Source: Oenanthe sinensis
Taxonomy: Eukaryota; Streptophyta; Magnoliopsida; Apiales; Apiaceae
Length of the DNA: 64,000 nucleotides
Direction of reading: 5' to 3'
NCBI GenBank assembly: GCA_028671895.1
Contig: JAPMAC010000207.1
Coordinates: 1,550,001-1,614,000 of the forward strand
Below the pieces are notes generated by a model. That model ran no database searches and had not been told where the DNA came from. It worked only from the letters and a program-made list of their open reading frames with translations. Position 1 is the first letter of the stretch; every line of letters starts with the position of its first letter. Positions 1 to 10,022 of this stretch are shown here, piece by piece. A program made the position numbers and the translations under genes.

Positions 1-257
1 GTTACTGATTAATATATCTTGTTTCTATCTTCGTGCTCTGTTTTATTAATTGGTTTAATCTGCCTGTTCTTATTAAATTAATTATATGACTGCCCTATTG
101 TATTGTTTAGTTTTGAATTACACCCAACAATAATTCGATTTTAACCGATACCTTATTTCTTGATAACACATGATTAATTAAGAAGGGTAATTAAAATATG
201 ACATTTATTTCATTCGAATTTATTAATCTCCATGTATTGTAAGTGTTGTGCAAAAAT
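1..257. other. AT-rich left edge, nothing recognised
   Basis: This stretch is AT-rich and has no open frame or recognisable motif. It lies left of the probable 5' LTR of element T1, so it may be the insertion target or part of another repeat. I see nothing specific in it. Confidence 0.4.
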
Positions 258-1234
258 GTCACATGGGCTGGTTTTGAGCTCATAAGCTTATGGAGATCTG
301 ATCCACGAAGTTAGAGGCCTTCTAAAGAGGTTCCAAGATAAGTTGACAGGAATTACAGAGATTCCATTGTGCTAAGGAGAATCTTGGAAGATGCCAAGAG
401 TGCCTAGAGGCTAAGGGTCCATACAAGGATGATGAACCACTAAGTGAAAAGGCCCTGGGGAGGCAGGAGCTTAATTGTCCAAGGAGCTTCCATTATATCC
501 CACCTGGAACCTAATTTAAGAAGGGCCCAGGAGTCCAATGAGGACGAGAGTTAATCTGGGAGGTCATGATATGCTAGTATTTCCAGAGAACAGGTTCCAG
601 GTTCCATTGGACAGGTTCGATAAATTAGCTTCTAAGACAACTGCTTGGTACCTCCTCGAATGACAGTTATATGTGGACTGTGTCACTTGATTTTTAGGAG
701 ACAATCTCTCCACGATTATGAGGGATAATTACCATATTATTCTTATCAGATTAAGGATAATTATCAGGAAAATACATATATTCATATATCAATTCGATTA
801 TTCATCAGGAAACAGCTACCAAAGAGTCTTAACCCACCTGGAATCTCCTTGCAGCTCAAACACTTCGAGATATATATTGAATCAGAGGATAATTCTTATC
901 AAATCACAACTGATTACTCATACAAGGAGTCCTATAAACCCAGAACTACATATGGACTTGATCCCTATAAATAGGGTATGTAGACAACTAGCAAAGAGGT
1001 TCGAAAATACTTAGAGAGGAGAGAGCACGTAGGAAACTCAAGTATTATTTGTTACTATGAGGTGGTTGACTTGTATAATCTCGGGGTTATACGTTGGTGC
1101 TTGGACCTTTGCTAGCTCAGTCCCTCAGTGGAAGCTCGATCAGGAACTTGTTTCTTGGTCAATTTCTGTTACTTTTCTTCTGCTATTCCAGTAAAGGGCC
1201 TCCATAGTATTGTAACTAAATTCCTCTCATAACA
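258..1234 (+). repeat. probable 5' LTR of T1
   Basis: The right end is set by the terminal ...ataaca at 1231-1234, followed by a primer-site-like stretch and then the gag start. A TATA box (tataaata at 966-973) lies about 260 bases before this end, the expected place inside an LTR. The left end is a guess: TG at 258 begins tgtcacatgggctgg, but a start near 249 is equally possible. No second copy is in the window, so the boundary cannot be confirmed by comparison. Confidence 0.45.
966..973 (+). promoter_or_regulatory. TATA box in T1 LTR
   Basis: The octamer tataaata sits in ccctataaatagggt, a strong plant TATA context, inside the probable T1 LTR. It would drive the genomic RNA of the element. 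Confidence 0.5.
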
Positions 1235-1256
1235 TTTTAGTACTAGAAGGAGGGCT
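1235..1256 (+). other. primer-binding-site candidate of T1
   Basis: Right after the LTR end comes tttagtactagaaggaggg, resembling the region after the 5' LTR of other plant gypsy elements. I cannot name the tRNA with certainty. The gag start codon follows at 1281. Confidence 0.35.
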
Positions 1257-1280
1257 CTAATTAATCTTTAGGGAGGAAAG

Positions 1281-2383
1281 ATGTATAACAACTCAGATAG
1301 CGAGAAAACTTCATCGAATGGCAAGGAGGTTCCCCAAGGAGAACCTCAACCTGAAGTTACTATGCACGATGTCTTCGACTTAATGAAACAATTGGGGGGA
1401 AATGGTGGAAACACTCGAGAATAAACCTCTTAAGAAGGGGAAAAAGTGGTTCAATTCGACTTCTTTTAGAAAGAAATTGAAGCAGAAAAGTGTAACCCCA
1501 AACAGTTGGTGTTTGATTATGAAAGTGAGGAAGGCGTGAAAGAATTGGAGGATGTGGATCTCAAGGAGAAAAAGTTGTTGAAAAGGAAAAGTAGGAACAT
1601 GCACGTTCCCCTAGGCCCACTATCAGTGTGTTTGATAGGTTGGGAAACAAGCTAAATGACCAGGACCTTCGACACAAAATCAAGGACAGTGAAAGGGACC
1701 TTCGTCAATAGTTGTCCATCAAAAGGGCATTTAAGAAGGGCCAACAGGAAGTTTCCAAGGCTGAAGGTCTCAAAAGTTAGAAGGGAGATGTGACTCATTC
1801 CAAAACTCAAAATATCAATAAGAAAGCTCAATCAAATAGGGAGCCCAGAGTAGAGGAACTTGAACAAGATGATATCTCCCAACATGTCCTAGAACTTGAG
1901 GAGGAGGTACCACTAACTGACGAGATACCTTGTAACCTTAAAATTGAGGAATTAAGAGAGGTTCTTGACAGAATCCAAGCTGAAAAGAAGTCCCAATCTG
2001 GTTTAGCCGTAGCTTCCCCTTTTACAAAAAGGGTGAAACAATCTCCTTTACCCAAGTTCTATAGAATGAACTAGGACCTTAAGTTTGTTGGAAGCTCAGA
2101 TCTTGTAGAATATTTAAATCGATTTACAACAGAAATGGAGGTGTACCAGGTGGAACCTCTCACCAGGTGCAGGCTGCTAGCTGCCACTCTCACAGGAAAT
2201 GTTCACCAATGGTTCAAGAGGTTGCTAGTGACTCTATAAAATCCTGGGAGCATATGTGTAGCTCAATCTAGAGCTTCGATGGCTTATGTTCCACCTCTCA
2301 ATACATTGGCAAACATCAAACAGAGGGACAATGAGACTATATAGGACTATTTTAAGAGGTTCAATGAAGAGGTTCTGAAAGGC
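1281..2383 (+). pseudogene. T1 gag, N-terminal part (broken)
   Basis: The ATG at 1281 opens a frame starting MYNNSDSEKTSSNGKEV, then stops break it; the best surviving stretch is 1790-2074. Around 2080-2380 the translation shows the usual capsid-like region of plant gypsy Gag (a track of WF-rich residues near NVHQWFKRL and RFNEEVLK). The frame is cut at 2383 by solo LTR S1 and resumes at 4329. Function in an intact element: structural protein of the virus-like particle. Here it cannot be translated whole. Confidence 0.6.
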
Positions 2384-2970
2384 TGTATGTATAGACCTAT
2401 ATGTAACATAGGGTTATAACTCAACACAAGAACATGACGTGTAAATAATATGAAGTTATCACCGGAATCATGAAGATATGAAGACTTGGTAAAGACAAAG
2501 GATAAAGAAGAAATCTACAGACTTGAAGCATTAGCTCACTGGAAGATGTTCATTAATATGTCCATGCCTTAGTGAAGAATAAAGGTTGAAGTATTCAAGG
2601 ATGTGGAAGCAGTGAAGCAGTTGTCAAAGTACCAGAAAGATTTTAGTGATCCAAATCTGCAAATTAGTTAAGCAATGAATTGCAGAGCTCAAGTACAAGA
2701 ATCGATAAGATAGAATATACGGCAAATACAAAGAATCAAAATATTAGATGGAATCTTGGAGTCTATTATAGATTGCTGGAGGAAGTTCATTCATATGTTC
2801 AGACTTCAGTGAAGGATAAAGTTCGAAGATGTTCAGGGTTTCAGATATGTTCATGGTTCAGCATAAGTGCCAGAGGATTCCAATGTACTTACAATAGAAG
2901 CACTTCTTAACAACTAGAGAAATAGGGCCAATTGAATAGTCAAGAAGATGTGAAGATCAAGTTCGTGTTA

Positions 2971-3010
2971 GTCGTTTGTGAACCAGACCAGTTGCACCAA
3001 ACGTCAGCAC
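2971..3010 (+). promoter_or_regulatory. conserved LTR core box (S1 copy)
   Basis: The stretch around gtttgtgaaccagacca followed by gcaccaaacgtcagcac recurs in the other copia-type LTRs of the window at 8461-8500, 14932-14971, 32067-32108, and on the minus strand at 41279-41322, 45201-45238, 58368-58405 and 60111-60154. Surrounding sequence is much less conserved, so the box may be a functional LTR element. Its role is unknown. Confidence 0.5.
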
Positions 3011-3164
3011 AAAAGGAATTGAGAACTGCATCTACATTAGAAAAGAATTGGTTGTATAACCGTTGTGTGCTAAAGCTCAGAGAAAATCAAGTTCAAGTAG
3101 TAAAGGTAAATTTATTAACTTGGTTGCAGTGAAAAGAAATATTACAGAGCTTTGAATCGTTGGA

Positions 3165-3720
3165 AAAACAGCTAAGGTGAACTACCGATAGTTGGTTTTA
3201 GCTGTTTGACTGTTTTGTCTTATTTACCGACGGTTGGTGATTAGTTGTTTGACTTTTTTGTCTTATTTCCAACGGTTGGGTTTCAGCTGTGTGGCTATTT
3301 CGTCTTATTTACCGACGGTTAGCACATCTCGACGGTTACCATTTTGGATATATTATTAATTTCATTTCACTCGACGGTTATGGTTTAATAATTTATTTTG
3401 AGTCGATAGTTATTGGGTTTGACTGTTTCGTCTTAATTGACCGACGGTTACAGCATCTCGATAGTTAAGGTACTCAGATAAATATCCAGATTATTTATTC
3501 CATCGACGGTTAAGTCATTCGATAGTTATGGCACTTCGATAGTTGAGGTTTAAGATTGTTTAATCTACTGCCAGCCACAACATGCCACCTATATTTGATA
3601 TCCTTTAGCAGAATTGTATTAAGTGATTTATTTCAGTCTCGATGGTTATCAACAGACTCACCGATGGTTATAAATCAAATGTCTCGACGGTTGTTAATTC
3701 AAGAAGTGAGAAGCAGCTCA
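3165..3720 (+). repeat. U3-type minisatellite, unit core tcgacggtta
   Basis: Degenerate units carrying cgacggtta or cgatagtta recur about 15 times at spacings of roughly 20-45 bases. Some copies form the small palindrome ACCGACGGT. Each unit holds one or two CpG sites in otherwise AT-rich DNA. The position before the 3' part of the LTR fits a U3 enhancer-like array, as known for U3 repeats of tobacco Tnt1 and Tto1; the role here is inferred. Confidence 0.6.
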
Positions 3721-4328
3721 GTTACTTGGACCACATGAAGCCACGTAGTTGTACTGAAAAAGCCTACACATAAATTGAAGCAGAGCCATTCATTTGGACA
3801 GGTCTTCAATAACATAACAAAAATATCCAGAGAGAGAAGGCAAAGCCGGAGAGGAGAGAACACCTAGAAAAATCTATACCTCTTCATCGGAGATGTATTA
3901 GTGGTCAGTTCCTTAATGAAAAATGTTCAAAGCCACTATATATCACTCTCTACGGTCTTAGTTTCCTTTGTACTGATCTAGAAATACTTGTATAGGAAAT
4001 TGAGAGTTATATTTTTATTAAGCAGCGAAGAACTTGTTCTTCGGACTGGATTTGTTGGCCGGGTGTAGCAACCTCAGGGTTTATATTTATCTATTGATAT
4101 ATTCCCTGAATCTTGTGTTGTTTATTTTCCTGCTGATTTTCTAGAACCGAAATGATTAATCCTAAACACAGAAAATTAGTAAGCAGCTCCGTAAACACTA
4201 TTCACCTCAAGAACACGAGCCCACTAACCGAACTCTAAATTATTTATCAGTAAAAGATTCGAAAGAATTTTTTTATTTAGTGAGTATCGTATTCAACCCC
4301 CCTTCTACGATACTTCCGGGGCCTAACA

Positions 4329-5218
4329 GGTTCCCACTATGAGAAAAACTTCTCATAAAACCCTGAAGAACTTCTTTATTGCAGTTGTGAGGCCAAGAAC
4401 TGAGTTTTAGAAGGAGCTACAAGGAAGGGAACCTGAAACCCTTTCTGAATTTTATGTAAAGGCGGAACCTCACAAGATTGTGGAGGAATCATTGGCTAAA
4501 TTGTCAAAGAATGCCAACCAAGGAAGTATCGGGGGTGGAGCAGGAATAAAAGAAATAGCTCTTACAGCCCAAAGGACATGAATGCTGAAAAACGAACCTC
4601 TAGTAGGGGAACCTCTGATTCAAGGACCTATAGTCGTGATGACAAAACAAAACCCATCTCTGTAAATACTAACAGAGACTGGTCTCATGATGGGAGAAGA
4701 TTTTCTCTTGCTAACAGGTTCAAAAGGTTTGAGGAATATAATCCCCTCAACACCTCCATCAGCCACATATACGAGGTTACAGAAAAGTCATGGATGTTTA
4801 AAAAACCATACAGAGTGGGTTCCCCTGGAAGGAAGGATCTGGGAAAGTATTGTACAATTCATGATAGCAATGGTCAAGAGACAGTAGATTGTAGGCACCT
4901 CAAAGACCAAATTAAGGAAATGACAAGAGGTGAGCACCTTTCAAAATTTGGGGCCAGAGAAGCCAAGAGGTTCCGGGATGAGAAGGCAGCCAAGGAAGCT
5001 AGACAATCAGGTGCGACAAGGACTATCACGGCAGGAAACATCAGGACTATCATTGGAGGTCCCCATTTGGCAGGTTCAAGCAGAAATCCCATGGATAGAT
5101 ATGTCCCGGAAGCTAAAGGAAAACCCTTGACAAATGTGTTTAATCTAGCAGAAAGGTCTCAAAGTTATTCAAAGGGAAAAATACTCAAATCTTATTTGAT
5201 GAAAATGATGCAAAGTGG
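4329..5218 (+). pseudogene. T1 gag, C-terminal part
   Basis: The frame continues from 2383 after the solo LTR. The open stretch 4578-5246 is Arg/Lys-rich and carries the knuckle-like motif KYCTIHDSNGQETVDC (C-x2-H pattern then C), which corresponds to the CRFHRDVGHDTNDC motif in G3 Gag. It is the nucleic-acid-binding end of Gag. The frame passes toward the protease near 5220 with a shift. Confidence 0.6.
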
Positions 5219-5640
5219 GTGCATTATCCCCACAATGATGGTTTAGTGGTAACTGTCATGATTGTAAGTCTAAATGTACACAAAATCCTTGTTGATAATA
5301 GGAGCTCTATGAATATTCTGGCTTACACCACCTACCAAAAGATGGGGCTGCTAGATAAAGAAATGGGTACTACCAGGATTGAATTGTATGGATTTACTGG
5401 AAACTCTGTGAGAATCCTTGGAAAGATAAACCTCCCAGTCACTATAGGAGATGAACCTAAAATGGCCACCTAGATGGCTGAGTTTATGGTGGTAAATGAG
5501 GATATTTCTTACAATGCAATTTTAGAAAGGCCAGTACTAAAAGATATGAGGATAGTGACCTCTATTTACCACATGGCCCTGAAGTTTCCCATATTTAATG
5601 GGGCAGGATGTGTTAGAGGCTGCCAATATGAATCTAGGGA
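5219..5640 (+). pseudogene. T1 aspartic protease domain, active site changed
   Basis: Two open stretches, 5219-5473 and 5474-5719, give the retroviral-type protease. The motif reads LVDNRSSMNILAY, whereas G3 has LVDNGSSVDILFY: the glycine of the catalytic D-(T/N)-G-S motif is Arg here (codon agg at 5300-5302, a G-to-A change from ggg). A TAG at 5471-5473 also breaks the frame. The protease is therefore inactive. In an intact element it would cleave the Gag-Pol polyprotein. Confidence 0.65.
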
Positions 5641-7420
5641 GTGCTACACCGCAATACAAGTAGTAGAAAGGCCAAAGAGAAGCTTCCAGGGAAAAAGAAA
5701 GAAGGCGATGAGGTACTGATCTTGGAAACTGTTGAAAAATGGAAAAGTTCATGTAATGACATCAGAATTGTGGAGTTGACTGGTGAGGACCCTCTTCTAG
5801 AGGTTCTAGTTTTTTCTGGGGTAGCACCATCAAAATTGTTAATGTTAGAAGCTGTATCAATAGAAACTCTCATTATAGAGGAGGTTCCAGATGTTAAAGT
5901 TGAAATAGACCTGGACCTAAAAATGCCTGAAACCACTGAAAAGACAGGACCAACTGATGATACGATTGTTGTGGTAATGGATGACAATGATGCCTCAAAG
6001 GTAATAACTATTGGGGAGCACTTGGAAACTGGTATAAAAGAGATGTTGATTAGGTTCTTGAAATAGAATCTAGATGTGTTCGCCTGGTGTCTTTCAGACA
6101 TGATTGGAGTTGACCCCAAAGTGATATGTCATCGTCTAAATATTGATCTTGAAAAGAAAGAGGTAAGACAGAAAAGAAGAGCTGTAAGTAGAGAAAGAGC
6201 TTCTACTTTAAAGGAGGTGGTGGACTGGTTACTCCAAGTAGGTCTGGTCAAAGAGTCATTCGACCCCATATGGTTAGCTAACCCAGTAATGGTTAAAAAA
6301 CTAATGGGAAATGGAGGACTTGTGTGGATTTCACAGACTTGAACAAAGCATGTCCTAAGGACAGCTTCCCTCTTCCATGAATTGACCAACTAGTAGATGC
6401 CACAGCTGGACATGCCTTGCTCAGTTTTATGGATGCTTATTTTGGTTATAATCAGATTTCCATGTACGAACCTGACCAGGAGCATACCTCTTTCATTACG
6501 GATAGAGGCCTATATTGCTATATGGGGATGCCATTTCGGTTGCTCAATGGAGGAGCTACCTACCAGAGGTTAGTGAATATGATGTTCATGAGCAGATTGG
6601 CAAAACAATGGAGGTTTATATGGATGATATGCTAGTCAAATCTAATGAAGCTACTGATAATGTAAAGCACCTTAAAGAATTTTTTGACATACTGAGGAGG
6701 TACCAGATGAAGCTCAATCTACAAAAATATGTGTTTGGGGTATAATTTGGAAATTTTCTAGGCTTCATTATGAATCACAGAGGAATTGAGGCAAACCATG
6801 TAAAAGTCAAATCATTGGTGGAAATGAGGTCCTCAAGAAATTTTAAGGAGGTACAATGTTTGACAGGGAAAATAGCTGCTCTCAACAGGTTTGTCTCTAG
6901 AAGCTCAGATAAGTGCAAGGAAATTTTTAAAGCTATCAAGAAAGGGAAGGAGTTCTAATGGACACATGAATGTGAAATTGCCTTCCCGAAGCTCAGGGAG
7001 CATCTAGGAATCCCCTCATTGCTATCCAAGCCCTAGGAAAAGGAGGTTATCATATTATACCTAGCTATTTTTTAGAATACTCGTTCAGTGCAGTCTTGAT
7101 AAGGGAACAGGAAAATATACAATACCTAGTACATTACATAAGTAAAAGGCTTTTGGATGTAAAAATCTGGAACCCAAGCATGGGGTAGCTGGTATATGCC
7201 TTAATCTTGGTATCCAAGAAGCTCAGGCCATATTTTCAGGCCCACAAAGTGGAAGTAAGGTCCTCATATCCTTTGAGACATGTCTTGCACAAGCCGAAAG
7301 ATTATGGGAGACTCATTAAATGGGCAATAAAGTTGGGACAATTTGAAATTAATTACAAGCCAATGACAGTAATTAAAGACCAGGTTCTAGCTGACTTTAT
7401 ACTGGAGTTCCCCTCAGAAA
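5641..7420 (+). pseudogene. T1 reverse transcriptase and RNase H (broken)
   Basis: Consecutive frames give the gypsy RT: WLANPVMVKK near 6270, the palm segment LLSFMDAYFGYNQI near 6415, and the catalytic box YMDDMLVKS at 6617-6643. The connection and first RNase H follow (LRPYFQAHKVEV, RLIKWAIKLGQFEINYKP near 7220-7370). Frame changes lie near 6066, 6340, 6510 and 6745, and stops interrupt the RNase H near 6957-7200. The order and motifs match G3 pol at 19139-20640. In a live element this enzyme copies genomic RNA to DNA. Confidence 0.75.
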
Positions 7421-7479
7421 TGGAGGTGGAAGTCATGTATCTGTCACCTAAACCCAGTAGCTCTGTGATACCTGAGGAG

Positions 7480-7880
7480 AATTGTGCACCTTGGTGGAAC
7501 CTATATGTGGATGGGGCAGTAAACAATAGTGTAGTAGGAGTCGGAATTGAACTCATTAGCCCGGTGGGGCATTGCCTCCAAAGCTCCATTCAGTTCTCAT
7601 TCAGAGCTACCAATAATGATGCATAATATAAAGCTCTAATTACAAGTTTGAAGCTAGCCCTTGAAATGAAAGTGGAGAACCTTAATGTTTATAGTGACTC
7701 AATGTTGATATTCTAGCATATTAGAGGTGATTATCAAGCTAGGGGACCTAAAACAGACCTCTATGTGAGATATGCTCAAGACCTGATGAGGAGGTTTCGC
7801 CAGGTAAAACTTGAATATATTCCAAGGGTAGAAAATTCCAATGCAGATGCCTTAGCAAAATTAGGGTAGCAAAAGTCTGC
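7480..7880 (+). pseudogene. T1 second RNase H-like domain
   Basis: The translation NLYVDGAVNNSVVGVGI, then ATNNDA, then NVYSDSML and SNADALAKLG, shows the acidic residues of a second RNase H-like domain after the first. It matches LFFDRASKTKTSGAGL ... NNEAEYEAL ... ADALSKFA in G3. Such an additional domain between RNase H and integrase is characteristic of Tat-type gypsy elements. Stops near 7624 and 7868 inactivate it. Confidence 0.65.
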
Positions 7881-8097
7881 AACCTTGTTCGGAGTGATTC
7901 CCCTTGAGATACAGTCTCAACCAAGCATCCCATAAGAGGAGGTGATGGAAATTGAGGTTCCAAGGGAGAAGCTATGGATAGATCCCATCAGAAACTATAT
8001 CACCAAGGGGGAGCTTCCTGAAGATAAAGATGAAGCTAAGAGAATCGGGTACGAGTAAGCGAGATATGTTATATATGATGGGTACCTCTACAAAAGA
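7881..8097 (+). pseudogene. T1 integrase, upstream piece
   Basis: The frame before integrase (WIDPIRNYITKGELPED, then YDGYLYKR) is cut at 8097 by L2 and continues at 15857 with DFNQPFLKCI. This join gives the usual 'GxLYKR' segment before the integrase zinc finger. The aaaga at 8093-8097 is the left copy of the L2 target duplication. Confidence 0.7.
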
Positions 8098-8897
8098 TGA
8101 AAGGCATAGGTGTACTAACTTATAACACTTAATTACTATGTAACTCAACTAGGTAAAAGATAAAACAAAAGCAAAACAAGGGAAACTGAAGAAGCACATT
8201 GAATCAATCAACTGAAGAAATGGTGATGATACTTGGTAACTACAAGTAACTAATTTAGTTAATCAAGAATGCCTAAGTGAGAAGAAGTTCAATCTCAGTA
8301 TTGCTCATGCCCTAACTTATCTAATGGAGAATCAAATTAATGTCAAAGAAGTATCAAGAAGACCAAAGTGGTTTCATGTAATGTATCTCAACAACTGGAT
8401 AATGTAGAGGTTAATCAACAAATGAGAACTGACATTCAGAAGCAAGAACCCCTACAAGACTAGTCACTTATGAACCAGACCATTGCATCAAGTGTCAGGA
8501 CATTGGAGGCAAGTTCATGTCAGTAATAGAAGATCTCATTTGAATTGAGTGAGGAAAAGAAATTGAAGAAGCTAGGGAAACTTGCTCATAAAGGTTAATC
8601 CACAATTAGTCACCAAAGAAAGTCAACATTGGATGAGTGCATATTTGCTAAGGCAAATGTCGATCCACAGCAGATCGAGATGCGGATCGAGATTGATAAT
8701 TGAAGAAAAACATTGCAAGGCAAATGTTGATCCACGGCAGATCGAGATCGAGATCGAGATCCTCACAGATCGAGATCGAGATCGAGATCCTCATAGACCG
8801 AGATCGAGATTTTCACAGATCGAAATCGAGATCGAGATTTTTACAGATCGAGATCGAGATCGAGATTATAGACCAAGATCGAGATCGAGATGGGTCC
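8098..8897 (+). repeat. left LTR of L2, matching part
   Basis: This part aligns with 14570-15368 nearly base for base, including its hexamer array. After tgggtcc at 8891-8897 the left copy departs: the right LTR continues to ...cctaaca while the left side runs into a different promoter and leader. No canonical right end or primer site is seen on this side. Confidence 0.75.
8668..8892 (+). repeat. hexamer array (GATCGA units) in left LTR
   Basis: Runs of the hexamer atcgag/gatcga, broken by short spacers such as tcctcacag and tttttacag. Each hexamer carries one CpG and a GATC. Translations of this array give artefactual RDRDRD, SRSRSR or IEIEIE peptides that are not proteins. The same array is in the right LTR (15142-15393) and a second, different array follows at 9112-9286. 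Confidence 0.8.
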
Positions 8898-10022
8898 CTG
8901 AAGTGATCTGTGTATCTATACGATTAATGTCAAATGAAGTGATGGGAGTTAATGCTAGACTTAATTTCGAAATGCATAATTTAATTGCTAAATTCCATGT
9001 CATTTCAAAATTGTAAGTTTCTAAAATGGTGTGAAAATTTGTGGTGAAATCTTACAAATTTTACATATAAATGTTTAATTCTTGTAATTTCATTGAAATT
9101 TTCTAAGGCAAATCTCGATCTGTTTCTGGATCGAGATCGAGATCGACTTGCGAAAATTGCTTAAAAAGTTTAAGGTAAATCTCGATCTGTCCACATCGAG
9201 ATCGAGATCGAGATCGACATCGAGATCGACATCGAGATGTAGATCGAGATCGACATCGAGATGCGGATCTCGAGATCGAGATGTGACTTGTCTTTTAAGT
9301 TACCTTTTTAAGAATGCCTATATATATATATATATCAATATATAGACTGTTCATTACTTCCATTAACTTTCTCTCTCTCTTTCAAAAAGTTTAAGTTCAT
9401 TCATATACACACGCATATACATACATACACAGCATCCTCTTCCCTGCCATTACACCAAGTTTTCTTGTGATTTTCTTAAACAAAAATCACTAACTGTTAC
9501 TTGAAAGCGTTAATCACTAAAACAAAACTCTGCCCACATTTTGTTTAAAATAAACTGTTGAACTCTTTGCGCATTTTTTACGTCATTCTTTGATATTCGT
9601 GTTCTTGCAAATCGTTCTTTAGTTTTCTTTTCATTCGAGTGAGTTTGTTTTTTTTGTGTCGTGCTTTCTTGTTCTTCATTTATTTTGTGTTCTTGAGTGG
9701 AATAGTTGTGAGCATTACTGTTTAATCAATAAATTGCAACTTAACCGCCCTGTTTTGTGTTTTTCCGAAATATAAGTTTTTTTTTTACTAAAACAACAAA
9801 AACGGTTGTTCACTTTAATTTTCTCAAACTCAACCGTCAATCATTAGTGGAGAGTTAAGTGGTCATTAGTGGGGAGTTAATTTGTTTTAATTTGTGTCAC
9901 TAATTACGTGGGGTAATTAGTGGGGATAGTGTACGTTTTTTTGTTTAAATTTAAAACTTGTTCTCTAAATTTCCATTGCAAAACCTTTTCAGAACATTTC
10001 TTTTCTCACACACAAATTTAAA
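8898..10022 (+). promoter_or_regulatory. L2 promoter and leader of unlike origin
   Basis: No gene here. The stretch holds a second GATCGA array (9112-9286), then a TATA-like run ctatatatatatatatat (9318-9335), a pyrimidine-rich patch (ctttctctctctcttt near 9368-9383) and an AT-rich untranslated leader up to the ATG at 10023. TATA plus pyrimidine patch is typical of plant gene promoters. There is no tRNA-Met primer site as found after the LTRs at 33252 and 57407. I infer that this side of L2 was replaced by recombination, perhaps through the hexamer array, or that the element captured a promoter. Confidence 0.45.
9112..9286 (+). repeat. second GATCGA array with inverted arms
   Basis: Units ATCTCGATC (9112-9120) and GATCGAGAT (9129-9137) form a perfect 9-bp stem around an 8-base loop; a second such pair starts near 9177. 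Hexamers gatcga and catcga follow up to 9286. Confidence 0.65.

Larger units (their letters stand above)
2384..4328 (+). mobile_element. S1: probable solo copia-type LTR inside T1 gag
   Basis: The block starts with TGTATG and ends with GGGCCTAACA, as LTRs do, and it splits the T1 gag frame. Its last 110 bases (gtgagtatcgtattcaaccc, then ttctacgatacttcc) match, on the opposite strand, the first bases of the LTR at 40049, so it belongs to a family seen elsewhere in the window. There is no internal region, hence probably a solo LTR left by recombination between two LTRs. The target duplication is not perfect: aaggc on the left and ggttc on the right, which agree if two bases were lost on the left. 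Small open frames inside (2680-2910, 2932-3132, 3556-3738) are not genes. Confidence 0.7.

Noticed and set aside
8582..9345. Open frames encoding SR-, RD- and IE-rich peptides that look like splicing-factor RS domains (also 15053-15407)
   Set aside because: They are translations of the GATCGA hexamer array in an LTR; all three frames give repeats and there is no folded domain.
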